Counted from the first letter of the stretch, positions 25,639-34,492 are shown. The stretch is DNA of 64,000 nucleotides from Gammaproteobacteria bacterium (GCA_017577615.1 PKRE01000007.1:140333-204332), one strand, 5' to 3'. The notes: generated by a model not told the origin, from the sequence alone. Numbers and translations: made by a program.

Positions 25639-25854
25639 ATGGACCAAGAAACTTTCAACCTGAGCATCCGTCGATTTCTCAAGAAGGTGGGAATCAGCTC
25701 TCAACGTGAGATCGAGCACGCGGTCGAGAAGGCGTTGGAGAACGGCACGCTACAAGGCAACGAAACGTTTCAAGCAAAGATGAGGCTCGAAGTGCCTGAC
25801 CTCGAGATCGAGATGGAGTTCGAAGGCGAGATCACGCTCGAGCAGCCTCGCTGA
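25639..25854 (+). CDS. DUF6494 family small protein
   Basis: A 71-residue soluble protein, MDQETFNLSIRRFLKKVGIS then SQREIEHAVEKAL, matching the small DUF6494 family found in many proteobacteria. It is acidic in its C-terminal half (LEIEMEFEGEITLE) and lacks a signal peptide or membrane segment. Function is unknown. The frame is complete with a clear ATG; GCTGGAGCGACGC upstream gives a possible GGAG site. It lies between yebC and the convergent exonuclease gene. Confidence 0.8.
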   Translation: MDQETFNLSIRRFLKKVGISSQREIEHAVEKALENGTLQGNETFQAKMRLEVPDLEIEMEFEGEITLEQPR

Positions 25855-25955
25855 TCGCTCGCGCGTTCGCTGCAACCGCCGCAGGGGCGGAAGCATCTGG
25901 TGGGCTCGCGACCTTGGGGCTCGCCAGCGCGACCAGCCCGAGCCAAAGGCGCCAC

Positions 25956-26768
25956 CTAGATCCTGGTCGTATCCAACGTGATGCTGACCGGGCAATGATC
26001 GCTGCCCATCACCTCCGAATGAATCTCGGCCTTTTTCACCGCATCACGCAGTGAAGCCGACACCAGGATGTAATCGATTCTCCATCCCACATTGCGCTCG
26101 CGGGCGTTCGTAAATGGACTCCACCAGGTGTAGTAGCCGTTGCCTTGCTTGAACATACGAAAGGTGTCGACGAAGCCCGCATCGATGAATCTCTGGAATC
26201 CCTCACGCTCCTCGTCCGTGAAACCCTTCTTGCCCCGGTTCGGCTTCGGATTGGCCAGATCGAGCTCGGTGTGCGCGACATTGAGATCGCCGCAGAAGAT
26301 GACCGGCTTCTTCTTCTCGAGTTTCTTGCAGTAGGCAAGAAACGCGGGATCCCAATGCTCGTACCTCAGCTTCAGGCGACTCAGATCGTCTTTTGCGTTC
26401 GGCGTATACACCGTCACGACGAAGAACTTCTCGAATTCTGCGGTGATGAGCCTGCCTTCTTCCTCCGCATTGCGTTCCAGCTCGTCTGCGAACTTGTATC
26501 GCTTTGCAAAGCTCTTCGGAAAACCGTTGACGACCGAGAGCGGCTCGATTCTCGAGAAAATCGCCGTGCCTGCGTAGCCCTTCTTCACAGCCGAGTGCCA
26601 ATACTCGTGGTACTCCGGTAGATCGATCTCGATCTGTCCCCGTTGTGCCTTCGTTTCCTGCAGGCACAGGATGTCCGGCCGGTACTTCTTCACGTACGGA
26701 AGGAAAAAGCCCTTCCTCACGACTGCTCGGATGCCGTTGACGTTCCAGGAATGCAACTTCAGGAGCAC
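25956..26768 (-). CDS. xthA: Exodeoxyribonuclease III / AP endonuclease
   Basis: A 270-residue endonuclease/exonuclease/phosphatase-fold enzyme for base-excision repair. Motifs in order: SWNVNGIRAVV, LQETKAQ (metal-binding Glu), YHEYWHSAVKKGYAGTAIF, GDLNVAHTELDLANPKPN (catalytic Asp/Asn), RIDYILVS and GSDHCPV (catalytic Asp-His). The GTG at 26768 (VLLKLHSWNVNG) is preferred; GAGAAAG lies upstream and the longer frame to 27227 overlaps the ZIP gene. It is divergent from the ZIP transporter gene. Confidence 0.94.
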   Translation of the reverse strand: MLLKLHSWNVNGIRAVVRKGFFLPYVKKYRPDILCLQETKAQRGQIEIDLPEYHEYWHSAVKKGYAGTAIFSRIEPLSVVNGFPKSFAKRYKFADELERNAEEEGRLITAEFEKFFVVTVYTPNAKDDLSRLKLRYEHWDPAFLAYCKKLEKKKPVIFCGDLNVAHTELDLANPKPNRGKKGFTDEEREGFQRFIDAGFVDTFRMFKQGNGYYTWWSPFTNARERNVGWRIDYILVSASLRDAVKKAEIHSEVMGSDHCPVSITLDTTRI

Positions 26769-26879
26769 GGATCTTTCTCTTGCATGGTGGAAAACCAAGG
26801 CCGGCATTGTAGCCGGGCTAGGAGCGTAAACACGGCTCGCAGATAATGCGCGCGTCTGCCTAGCAAACAAGGAGCGCCC

Positions 26880-27704
26880 TTGCAGTTGGATCTCTCGTTG
26901 GCTCAAGCTGCTGTAGCGCTGCCGAGCGGTGCCAGCGTGCTGCGCCTCGGTGCGCTCACGAGCCTTCTTGCCGGCCTTGGCACGACGGTCGGCGCGCTCG
27001 GGATCTTCCTTCTGCGCCAGCCGTCCGCCCGTACCCTCAACGCGCTGATCAGTGGCGCTGCCGGCGTCATGCTGGCAGCGTCCTTTTTCTCCCTGCTGCA
27101 GCCGGCGATCGAGCAAGCAGAAGCGCGCTCGAGCCATGTCGGCTTCGGCGTGTTGAGCGTCATGATCGGGGTGTTCCTCGGCGCTGCATTGCTTTTCGTC
27201 ATCCACCGGTACGCGCCCCACGAGCATTTCGAGCTCGGCCGCGAAGGACCGGCCGACACGCGGCTTGGGCGACTATGGCTATTCGTCATCGCGATCACGT
27301 TGCACAACTTTCCCGAGGGTATGGCCGTCGGCGTCGGCTTCGCTGGCGGAGACATTGCCAACGGCGTCTCGCTCGGCGTCGGCATCGGGCTACAGAACAT
27401 CCCGGAAGGGCTCGCTGTCGCGGTCTCGCTGATCGCGATCGGCTATCGCAAGTCGGTAGCGTTCTGGGTCGCCTCCCTCACGGGACTCGTCGAGCCGCTC
27501 GGCGGCCTCATCGGTGCCTCGGCCATTTGGCTTGCCGAGCCAATCATGCCCGTCATTCTTGGCGTGGCCGCAGGTGCGATGATCTTCATCATCAGTGACG
27601 AAATCATTCCCGAGACACACCGCAGCGAGCACCGTAACCTCGCCACGTTTTCGTTGCTCACAGGGGTGGTGCTGATGCTGTTTCTCGATGTGTTGCTCAG
27701 CTGA
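26880..27704 (+). CDS. ZIP family divalent metal transporter
   Basis: A 274-residue inner-membrane protein with about eight hydrophobic segments. The metal-binding helices show HNFPEGMAVGVGFAGGD and GLQNIPEGLAVAVSL, the pair that marks the GufA-like ZIP subfamily. It would import zinc or a related divalent cation. Translation most likely starts at TTG 26880, which has GGAG 8 bases upstream (AAGGAGCGCCCT). It ends with TGA and is followed by a G-rich repeat tract. Confidence 0.92.
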   Translation: MQLDLSLAQAAVALPSGASVLRLGALTSLLAGLGTTVGALGIFLLRQPSARTLNALISGAAGVMLAASFFSLLQPAIEQAEARSSHVGFGVLSVMIGVFLGAALLFVIHRYAPHEHFELGREGPADTRLGRLWLFVIAITLHNFPEGMAVGVGFAGGDIANGVSLGVGIGLQNIPEGLAVAVSLIAIGYRKSVAFWVASLTGLVEPLGGLIGASAIWLAEPIMPVILGVAAGAMIFIISDEIIPETHRSEHRNLATFSLLTGVVLMLFLDVLLS

Positions 27705-27709
27705 TGAAG

Positions 27710-27800
27710 TGAAGTATGGAGCCTGGGGGCTGGAGACTGGAGGCTGGAGGCAGGCGTGCCATTCCCTGTTCGCTATTCCCTATTCATCCCCTCTTCCCCA
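27710..27800. repeat. Intergenic composite repeat (GGCTGGAG heptamers plus ATTCCCT tract)
   Basis: After the ZIP gene, GGGGGCTGGAGACTGGAGGC shows three diverged copies of the GGCTGGAG unit, followed by ATTCCCTGTTCGCTATTCCC and more of the same. The same two parts recur in order after other genes in the window (for example 19820-19903 and 30655-30845). Confidence 0.6.
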
Positions 27801-27892
27801 GCCCCTCGCTCGATTAGGTATAGTCTTTGCATCGGCTAAGCCTGCCGGCCAGTGAGTCGCAGGTTTGTCAGTCAACCACAGGGATACGAGCC

Positions 27893-28570
27893 ATGCATCG
27901 CCTTCAATCCGCCTTCCTCTTCGACCTCGATGGCACCTTGATCGACAGCGTGTATCAGCACGTGCTGGCGTGGCACGAAGCGCTGATGAAGGAGAACATC
28001 GAGCTCGCGGTCTGGCGCATACATCGCAAGATCGGCATGAGCGGCGGATTGTTTGCAAACATGCTATTGCGCGAAACTGGACTCGATATCGAGCCTGAAC
28101 GCATCGAGCGGTTGCAGCAGCATCATGCTGCCGCGTATCGCGCCCGCGTCAACCAGGTGCGTCCGCTGCCGGGTGCGCGCGAGCTGCTCACGTTCTTGAC
28201 GCAAGCGAAGATCCCCTGGGCGATCGCCACGAGCGGGCGAATGGAAACCGCAGGTCCCGCGATCGAGACGCTCGGTCTGGATCTGAGCCAAGTGCCGATC
28301 ATTACGCGCGACCGCGTGAAGTATGCCAAGCCGGATCCTGATCTCTTTCTCGCCGCTGCCGAAGCGCTTGGCGTCGATATCTCCGCATGCTTCATCGTCG
28401 GCGACAGCGTATGGGACATGCTCGCCGCCCGACGCGCTCGAGGTCTAGGCATCGGCGTCCTATCGGGTGGCTACGGCCTGGAAGAGTTGGAGCGTGCCGG
28501 TGCGTATCGGGTGTTCGAGGACCCGGCGCAGCTGCTCAAGCACATAGACGAGCTCGGGGCGCGACGATGA
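27893..28570 (+). CDS. HAD superfamily hydrolase, phosphatase type
   Basis: A 225-residue haloacid-dehalogenase-fold hydrolase. Motif I is FLFDLDGTLIDSV with the nucleophile Asp, motif II is IATSGR, motif III the Lys in KPDPDLF, and motif IV VGDSVWDMLAARRA. The cap domain between motifs I and II (about residues 18-85) is helical, as in the phosphoglycolate/beta-phosphoglucomutase-like subfamily. Substrate is not determined. The start at ATG 27893 is the natural one; TATAGT at 27819-27824 may be its -10. It is followed by a G-rich repeat. Confidence 0.9.
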   Translation: MHRLQSAFLFDLDGTLIDSVYQHVLAWHEALMKENIELAVWRIHRKIGMSGGLFANMLLRETGLDIEPERIERLQQHHAAAYRARVNQVRPLPGARELLTFLTQAKIPWAIATSGRMETAGPAIETLGLDLSQVPIITRDRVKYAKPDPDLFLAAAEALGVDISACFIVGDSVWDMLAARRARGLGIGVLSGGYGLEELERAGAYRVFEDPAQLLKHIDELGARR

Positions 28571-28573
28571 GGT

Positions 28574-28620
28574 GAGGCTGGGGCTGGATACTGGGGCTGG
28601 GGGCTGGAGACTGGAGCAAG
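28574..28620. repeat. G-rich intergenic repeat after the HAD gene
   Basis: GGCTGGGGCTGG, then ATACTGGGGCTGGGGGCTGG and AGACTGGAGC: diverged tandem copies of the GGCTGGRG unit. The runs of G could form a quadruplex on the plus strand. Confidence 0.6.
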
Positions 28621-28660
28621 AGTCGCGTACGGCCTCCCGCTGCCAGCCTCCGATCCACCG

Positions 28661-29200
28661 TCAGGCCTGCGGCTCGAGGACGAGCTGTCCGTCCTTCACC
28701 GGAATGCGAGCACCGGCACCCGGATCGTAATCCAGCCGCACTGACGCCTCCTTGTCTCCGAGACGATAGAGCACGTCGTAGCCGACCTGCTTCTCGTGCG
28801 TATCGTAAACGGTGCGGCAGCGTTGCTCGGTCGTGGTATAGGTATTGCCTTTCTGGAGGCGGTCCTGAATGCGATTGCCTGCGTAACCGCCCGCCACCGC
28901 ACCCGCCGCGGTCGCAATTTTTCGGCCATCGCCGCTGCCGATTTGACTACCGAGGACGCCCCCGACGACTGCGCCGACAACGGTGCCTGTCACCTTGTGC
29001 TGATCTTTCGCCGGGCGTGTGTGCGTCACGACGACATCCTCGCATTCCTGGCGCGGCGTGCGCACGGTCTCCGTAATCGGGTGCACGGCGAGCACCTCAG
29101 CATATTTGGGTTCGCTGAGCCACTGGTAACCGGCAAAGGCTCCTCCCGCAGTGATCACTGCGGCGCCTAGCACGACCCCTGTCACCAACGACTTGTTCAT
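28661..29200 (-). CDS. Glycine-zipper 2TM domain protein
   Basis: A 179-residue protein. The N-terminal hydrophobic segment (VTGVVLGAAVITAGGAFAG) is a signal anchor, and the glycine zipper GTVVGAVVGGVLGSQIGSGD then AGAVAGGYAGNRIQDRL is the 2TM motif of SlyB/OsmB-like envelope proteins. The C-terminal part (TTTEQRCRTVYDTHEK...GYDVLYRLGDKEASVRLDYDPG) is the usual periplasmic domain of this family. GGAGAATCGT precedes ATG 29200. It probably helps maintain the envelope; exact role unknown. It stands alone, with the histidine kinase gene 163 bases upstream. Confidence 0.87.
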   Translation of the reverse strand: MNKSLVTGVVLGAAVITAGGAFAGYQWLSEPKYAEVLAVHPITETVRTPRQECEDVVVTHTRPAKDQHKVTGTVVGAVVGGVLGSQIGSGDGRKIATAAGAVAGGYAGNRIQDRLQKGNTYTTTEQRCRTVYDTHEKQVGYDVLYRLGDKEASVRLDYDPGAGARIPVKDGQLVLEPQA

Positions 29201-29363
29201 ACGATTCTCCTCTGCTGCGCGGTCTTCACCTACGCACTGTCGGTGCACTTGTACCGAATGGCCCCGGCGGACGTCACCTATCGCGAAATGGCGACAGGGG
29301 ATCTCCGGCAGCTCGGGATCGGTACAAAACCCGAAGATCTCGGCAAAGGCTGCTTTGCGCTCC

Positions 29364-30653
29364 CTACGCGGGCCAGACGACAACGAACCGCGCTCCACCG
29401 AGCGCCGACTGGTCGGCCGTGACATGCCCGCCATGCCATTCCACGATCCGCTTGACGATCGCGAGCCCCAATCCGAAGCCGCTCTTGTGACGTCCTGGCT
29501 CGTTCAGCTGCACGAACGATGCAAACACCCGCTGACGCTCACTTTCGGGAATACCGGGCCCGTCGTCTTCCACCACTAGTCGATACGCACTCGACGATAC
29601 GCCGAATGCGACACGGATCTGCGTGTTGGCATACCGCAGTGCGTTGTAGAGTAAGTTGCGCAAGACCGTTTCCATGAGGTGCGCGTCGCATACGACGTTC
29701 GTAGCCGAAGGCTCGACTTCGCACGAGATAGACACATCGGTGTGCGCACGCCGCCGAACGGCATCAGTGATCGCCGGCAAGATCGCGGTGAAGTCGTGGG
29801 GAGCCAAATTGAGCGCGACGTCGGCTCGTTCGAGGATCGCGTACTCGAGCGTCGCGTTCACGAAACGATCGAGCTCTGCGATGTCGGTATCGATGTTGTC
29901 AAGATGTTGCGTCAGCTGTTGCGGATCGCGCGCCGTTCGCGCCATCTCGACCTCAAAGCGCATGCGCGACAGCGGCGTCTTGATCTCGTGCGAGAGCGCA
30001 TTGGACATATCCCGCTGCGAGCTGACCAGGGCATCGATGCGCGCAGCCATGCGCTTGAAGGCCTGCGCGAGCGAATACACCTGAGAATGCGGCTTGATGT
30101 CTATGTCAAAGGACCAGTTGCGATCGCCGAACCGAGTCGCTGCACGCTCGAGAGCACGCAAATCGCGCGTAAGCGGCCACAGCCATATCATCAACACGAG
30201 CGCAATCGCAGTGTAGAAAATGAATGCCAGCACCCAGTCGAGCAGCCCACGCTGTGGCTCATAGGCAACGTAACGAAACGCCAGCAGTCGTCCATCGTCT
30301 GCAAGCTGCTTGAGCACCCAGGCCCGATTCTTGCCGTCGCGCAGAACGGCCACCTCTCCACGGGCGAGCGCTGCGATCATCTCCTCTCCCGCGATATCCT
30401 GCGGCTCGAACAGCTCGAGATCCACACCAGTCTTGGCGGCGAGCTCGGCCACGAAGGCAGCTCGCTGCTCGTGGGGCACGTTCGCCAATTGTTGTTCGAC
30501 GATGGCAAGACTCGCCGCTTGCGGTCTGGTCTCGGCCTTCCATTCCTCTTCCGTGCGCCGACCGTATTCCTGCCACAGCTGCTCCTGCCCCCAGCTCACC
30601 GCAGCGAGCGTAAGCACGATGAGTGCATAGAGTTGGAGGAAATGGCGGACCAT
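29364..30653 (-). CDS. Sensor histidine kinase, RstB-like
   Basis: A 429-residue membrane kinase. It has an N-terminal membrane segment (FLQLYALIVLTLAAVSWG), a periplasmic domain of about 120 residues, a second segment (WVLAFIFYTAIALVLMIWLW), a HAMP linker, then the phosphoacceptor box SHEIKTPLSRMRFE, the N box NLLYNALRYAN, G1 EDDGPGIPESE and G2 GFGLGLAIVKR. It would phosphorylate the response regulator encoded just upstream. ATG 30653 is preceded by C-rich repeat sequence with no ribosome binding site, so its translation may be weak or depend on another start. It is the last gene of the MipA-DUF3019-regulator operon. Confidence 0.92.
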   Translation of the reverse strand: MVRHFLQLYALIVLTLAAVSWGQEQLWQEYGRRTEEEWKAETRPQAASLAIVEQQLANVPHEQRAAFVAELAAKTGVDLELFEPQDIAGEEMIAALARGEVAVLRDGKNRAWVLKQLADDGRLLAFRYVAYEPQRGLLDWVLAFIFYTAIALVLMIWLWPLTRDLRALERAATRFGDRNWSFDIDIKPHSQVYSLAQAFKRMAARIDALVSSQRDMSNALSHEIKTPLSRMRFEVEMARTARDPQQLTQHLDNIDTDIAELDRFVNATLEYAILERADVALNLAPHDFTAILPAITDAVRRRAHTDVSISCEVEPSATNVVCDAHLMETVLRNLLYNALRYANTQIRVAFGVSSSAYRLVVEDDGPGIPESERQRVFASFVQLNEPGRHKSGFGLGLAIVKRIVEWHGGHVTADQSALGGARFVVVWPA

Positions 30654-30654
30654 G

Positions 30655-30800
30655 GTTGGGCTGGGGCGCGGGGCTTGGGGTTGGGGCCAAGGCGCGCTTG
30701 TGTACTTATTCCCTATTCTTTATTCCTTGTCGAGGCGCTTAAGAACCTTTCACTGGGCTCTGGGCTCTTCGCGCTGGGCTCTGGGTGGCAGGTGGCTGGC
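30655..30800. repeat. G-rich repeat block with predicted quadruplex
   Basis: Between the response regulator and kinase genes the plus strand has four GGGG runs at 30663-30666, 30670-30673, 30677-30680 and 30683-30686 with loops of 2-3 bases, followed by TTATTCCCTATTC and by GGGCTCTGGGCTC-type copies to about 30790. No gene is seen in this 218-base gap. Confidence 0.65.
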
Positions 30801-30871
30801 CAGGCGCGCGCTCGTTTCCGCTGCCCCGTTCCCTATCCTCCGCTGCCACCCGCAGCCGCGAGCCATGCTTC

Positions 30872-31573
30872 TCACGTCCAGGCGTCGGGCACGAACAGAT
30901 AGCCGTGGCCCCACACCGTGCGGATGCGCGCGGCCTGCGTGTCACCAAGCTTCTTGCGCAGGTGCGAGATGCGCACGTCGAGCGTGCGATCGAGGCCGTC
31001 GTATTCCCGCTTGTAAAGCTGCAGATAAAGCGTCTCGCGCGATTGTACCTCGCCCGCTTTGGTGGCGAGCGCATACAGGAGATCGAACTCGTTACTGGTG
31101 AGGGCGATGAGTCTTCCGTCCAGCTTCACCGCCCGTGCAGCGGGATCGATTGTGAGCGCGCCGAACCGAAGGATCTTGTGCTCCGGGCCGTACGCCATAC
31201 GTCGACGGCGCAGGAGCGCGTTGATCCGCGCCACGAGCACCCGCGGCTCGACGGGTTTGACTACGTAATCATCTGCTCCGAGCTCGAGCCCGAGCACCTG
31301 ATCGATGTCGTTGTCGCGCGCAGTGAGAATGAGGATTGGTAAGTCATGTGCGGTCCGCACTTCGCGGCACACCGCGAAACCGTCGCGACCTGGCAATCCC
31401 AGATCGAGCACCATCAGATCAGGCTTCTCGCGTTGCACTCGCTCGAGCACACGATCGCCGCGGTGCTCGACGGATACTCGAAAACCGTTGTTCTCGAGGT
31501 AGGTACGAATGAGCTCGGCCAGGCGCTGATCGTCCTCGACGAGCACGATGAGCGGAAGCGTCACGGCACTCAC
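30872..31573 (-). CDS. OmpR/RstA-type response regulator
   Basis: A 233-residue two-domain regulator. The receiver domain has LIVLVEDDQRLAELIRTYL (acidic pocket), LMVLDLGLPGRDGFAV (phosphorylated Asp), LILTARDND and DYVVKPVEPRVL (conserved Lys). The C-terminal winged helix (ALTSNEFDLLYALATKAGEV...DVRISHLRKKLGD...VWGHGYLF) is of OmpR type. The start is unsure among TTG 31585, GTG 31573 and GTG 31564. The partner kinase gene follows; the MipA and DUF3019 genes precede it in the same direction, so it probably controls them. Confidence 0.92.
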   Translation of the reverse strand: MSAVTLPLIVLVEDDQRLAELIRTYLENNGFRVSVEHRGDRVLERVQREKPDLMVLDLGLPGRDGFAVCREVRTAHDLPILILTARDNDIDQVLGLELGADDYVVKPVEPRVLVARINALLRRRRMAYGPEHKILRFGALTIDPAARAVKLDGRLIALTSNEFDLLYALATKAGEVQSRETLYLQLYKREYDGLDRTLDVRISHLRKKLGDTQAARIRTVWGHGYLFVPDAWT

Positions 31574-31601
31574 GGGCTGAAGCAAATCACTAGCATCGTC
31601 A

Positions 31602-31982
31602 TCAAGGCCAAATGCTCCAAGGCTGATGGCGTCTGCGACGTAACTGCAGCGCCTCGCGGATTACGCTGACAGCCTGGGAGGCCAACACTTGCTCGAGCTG
31701 CGGATCGCGCAGCTCGACGATCAGGTCTTCACTGAACGTCAATTCGATGCTGTACACACCTTCGGAATAATTCTCCCAGCAACGTTTCACGTCCGGTCGA
31801 TCGACGATGATGAGACATAATGATTCGTTGCGATCGGCACGCCATTCAGCACGCACTGTCGTCTGACAAGCATCCTCGTGGGCTCGCAGCGTGCACACGC
31901 GCGGACGAACCTGGAGCTCGATCTGGGCAGCGGAGGAATCCGCATGCACGAGGCCGGCTACGCCGAGCGACAGCAGCGCCAC
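31602..31982 (-). CDS. DUF3019 family protein
   Basis: A 126-residue predicted exported protein. A short hydrophobic start (LLSLGVAGLVHA) is followed by IELQVRPRVCTLRAHEDACQ and VRAEWRADRNESLCLI, with the four-cysteine pattern of the DUF3019 family. Function is unknown. The start is taken as GTG 31982, five bases past the end of the MipA gene; it is uncertain and the frame stays open upstream inside that gene. DUF3019 genes are commonly found beside MipA/OmpV and an RstAB-like pair, as here. Confidence 0.75.
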   Translation of the reverse strand: MALLSLGVAGLVHADSSAAQIELQVRPRVCTLRAHEDACQTTVRAEWRADRNESLCLIIVDRPDVKRCWENYSEGVYSIELTFSEDLIVELRDPQLEQVLASQAVSVIREALQLRRRRHQPWSIWP

Positions 31983-31986
31983 CGCC

Positions 31987-32832
31987 TCAAAGAACTTTGA
32001 GCACGAAACCCGCGAAGAACGTCGTGACGCTGTCCTCGGCGACGATGGGGCTGTCCGTGATCGAATCGGCGAGTCGCTCGTGGTGCACGGACGTGCTGAA
32101 GCTCCATCGCTCCGAAAGCGGGTGCACGAACCCGAGCTTGATGAACGGATTGAGCGCCGCACCCGGCTCATAAAGACCGTCGACTCCGTAGTAGTACTGG
32201 ACGAGCGCTGAGCTCTTCCAGGTCAGCCCGGCGCTGACCACGAGTGAGCTTTTCGATTGTACGACAGGAGTCGCGATCGCAGCGCGGACTTCGTAGCCGT
32301 CGTGCTCTCCCGTCACCTCGCGCAGGGCGTCGAGCTGCCCGACAAAGCGCCCCGCTCTGAACAGCCACTCAGGCCCGACCAGATAGGTCGTGCGGCGGCC
32401 GCCGATCGGATACTCGCGCACCAATTCGAAAGAAGGCACAGCCGTGGGCGGCGCATTCAGCGATACGGTGGAGGCCGAGACGAAGATGTTCTGCAGGTCG
32501 TTGCGAACGAAGAAGACGCGATCGTAGCCAGGCGCAGCGATGACGTTGAACATGTGTGCGTCCGTCTCGTGCAACGTGAAGCCGAGCTCGAGATTCTCGA
32601 GGAAGAAGCGCTTGCCGTAGTAGCTGATTTGCGGCAGCAGATGAAGCGGGATGTCCGAATTCGCCGCGATCGGATTGGAGCGCTCGCCATAGCCAATGCT
32701 CAGGCTGATCTCCCACTTCCCTACGATTACGCAGTCGGCCGACGGCGCACGACACGGGGTTTGCGCGGCTGCTGCCGCGCTCCACAAGATCAGGACGAGC
32801 GCGGCCGCCCATTGGCGTGGGATCAGGTACAT
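31987..32832 (-). CDS. MipA/OmpV family outer-membrane protein
   Basis: A 281-residue beta-barrel protein. The N-terminal signal peptide is PRQWAAALVLILWSAAAAAQ. The mature part shows the family pattern WEISLSIGYGERSNPIAAN, IPLHLLPQISYYGKRFFLEN, and ends in a hydrophobic beta strand (SVTTFFAGFVLKVL). MipA in E. coli is an MltA-interacting scaffold; OmpV-like members are porin-like. The ATG at 32832 gives the signal peptide. It is the first gene of the operon with DUF3019, response regulator and kinase. Confidence 0.85.
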   Translation of the reverse strand: MYLIPRQWAAALVLILWSAAAAAQTPCRAPSADCVIVGKWEISLSIGYGERSNPIAANSDIPLHLLPQISYYGKRFFLENLELGFTLHETDAHMFNVIAAPGYDRVFFVRNDLQNIFVSASTVSLNAPPTAVPSFELVREYPIGGRRTTYLVGPEWLFRAGRFVGQLDALREVTGEHDGYEVRAAIATPVVQSKSSLVVSAGLTWKSSALVQYYYGVDGLYEPGAALNPFIKLGFVHPLSERWSFSTSVHHERLADSITDSPIVAEDSVTTFFAGFVLKVL

Positions 32833-32988
32833 GAGAATCGAAAGAATACTGCGTCGGCGCACCCCATTTGGCCATGAATTATCCCTAAGGGCGATAACGG
32901 CATCTGTCAACGTCGCGTTGCGATTTGTAACGTGAGTGTATTGGGCGCAGGGCTTGGGGCTCGGGGTTTCGGGCTCCACCCCCTCAGC

Positions 32989-33957
32989 CTAGAGCCTAGA
33001 GCTAGCCCCAGCATCGAGCGTCTTCAGCAGGCGGTAACACACCTCCAAGGTGGGCATCTCGAGCCCGTGCTCTCGCGCGCGGCGCAGAGCAAAGCCCAGT
33101 GTCTCGTCGATCTCGAGCGGCGTGCCTCGCTCCACGTCTTGCAGCGTCGACATCCGATGCTCGGGCGCGTCCGCCGCGAAGCGACTTCCGATTTCTTGCA
33201 CCGCCCGTAGCGCGTCCCCTTCTCCTGACTCCGCGATGAGCTTCGCCGGTAGCGGCGACAGATCCATGAGCGGGATCTGTAACGCTTCCGCGAGGCGCGC
33301 AACTTCGCGCACGAGCCGAACGGCCAGCCAAGCGCCATCCGCGTGTGAGAGATAACGCCACGTGTTCAAGCGCGTGAGCGCGGCGAGCGGAACGAGCCCC
33401 ACCCAGGCGACGAACTTCGACCATTCGCGCGTCTTGATGTCAGGAAACGCGGTACAACGAACACCAGCGGCATCGATCGTGTCTGCGAGCGCCGTGACCC
33501 GCTGCGTCATCTCGCCTGACAGCTCGCCGACATGGAGGCCTACATTCCGTGTGAACAGCACCTCTCCCGATGCGAGCAATTCACCGCTGAAGTCCGCCAT
33601 CGCACCGATCACGGCATTGGGCGGAAACACTTGCGCGAGCAACTCGTCCTTCACGACGCCGTTCTGCACCGAGAAGACGGTGCCCGTTTTCACGTGCGCG
33701 TAGGGCTCGATGCTCCGCAACGTGTCGATTGCTTTCGTGGCGACGACAAAGCAATCGACTTCACGCAGCAGCGCTGGCTGGGTCACGACGGGGCAGCGCA
33801 CCTTGAGCTCGGCGAGACCATGCACGACCAAGCCCTCTCGCTCGATAGCCTCCGCACGCCGCCCGCGGGCGAGCATTGTGACGTCGTGACCAGCGCGGAC
33901 CAAGTGCGCGCCGAGGATCGTGCCGAGCGCGCCGGCCCCAAGAATTGCGAATCTCAT
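32989..33957 (-). CDS. panE: 2-dehydropantoate 2-reductase
   Basis: A 322-residue NADPH-dependent reductase of the ketopantoate reductase family. The Rossmann motif is FAILGAGALGTILGAHL, then TMLARGRR for NADP binding, VATKAIDT, and VQNGVVKDELL; the C-terminal helical domain carries SKFVAWVGLVPLAALT with the catalytic Lys region. Its role would be pantoate synthesis for CoA, though several paralogues of the family act on other keto acids. ATG 33957 is the natural start. The last residues (AGASSRL) and the TAG stop lie inside a heptamer repeat (GGCTCTAGGCTG). Confidence 0.9.
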   Translation of the reverse strand: MRFAILGAGALGTILGAHLVRAGHDVTMLARGRRAEAIEREGLVVHGLAELKVRCPVVTQPALLREVDCFVVATKAIDTLRSIEPYAHVKTGTVFSVQNGVVKDELLAQVFPPNAVIGAMADFSGELLASGEVLFTRNVGLHVGELSGEMTQRVTALADTIDAAGVRCTAFPDIKTREWSKFVAWVGLVPLAALTRLNTWRYLSHADGAWLAVRLVREVARLAEALQIPLMDLSPLPAKLIAESGEGDALRAVQEIGSRFAADAPEHRMSTLQDVERGTPLEIDETLGFALRRAREHGLEMPTLEVCYRLLKTLDAGASSRL

Positions 33958-33991
33958 GCGCGTCGTTCCACCGCGTAGCAAGAGACCGAGA

Positions 33992-34492
33992 TTATAGGGG
34001 CGTTATCGCGAGGCTGGAGTCAGGGACGACACGCTCGGCGCGTGCCGCGTAACAGCCCGCTGCTGCATAGTGAAGGTGAACGTAGCTCACGCGCGCGTCA
34101 TCGAACAGCTGCTCGAGCGCCGCTTCCAGCTCCGCGCCGTGGGCCAAGCTCGCTCGGACCAACATGTGGTGCGCATCGAAGCCTCGCAGCGACAGCGTGC
34201 GACAGCGAAACAGAGCCGGCACCTCGCCGACCGCACAACGCGCCTCAGATGCGCCTTGCTTCACGTAGATGGCGTGTGAAGCTCGAAAAGGTGTAGGCGC
34301 AGGCTGGTGCTCGTGGTTCAGCAGCAACACCGTGTCTCCGACCTCCGCGTCGGTCAGACTCACGCGACAGGGGAAGCCCGGCTTACGATCAGCAACCGTC
34401 CGAACGATGTTTTGCGCCAGCAACGCTTCGTCCGAAAGCGAAAAAAGCGGCGCAAAAGTCTCAAGCGACAGAGGAACGATTCGAAAGGGCAT
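33992..34492 (-). CDS. DUF1203 family protein
   Basis: A 166-residue cytoplasmic protein. MPFRIVPLSLETFAPLFSLS, then KPGFPCRVSLTDAEVGDTVLLLN and EHQPAPTPFRASHAIYV, and a C-terminal YVHLHYAAAGCYAARAERV, match the DUF1203 family; function unknown. ATG 34492 is the natural start. It is 34 bases from panE on the same strand and may be co-transcribed with it. Confidence 0.85.
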   Translation of the reverse strand: MPFRIVPLSLETFAPLFSLSDEALLAQNIVRTVADRKPGFPCRVSLTDAEVGDTVLLLNHEHQPAPTPFRASHAIYVKQGASEARCAVGEVPALFRCRTLSLRGFDAHHMLVRASLAHGAELEAALEQLFDDARVSYVHLHYAAAGCYAARAERVVPDSSLAITPL

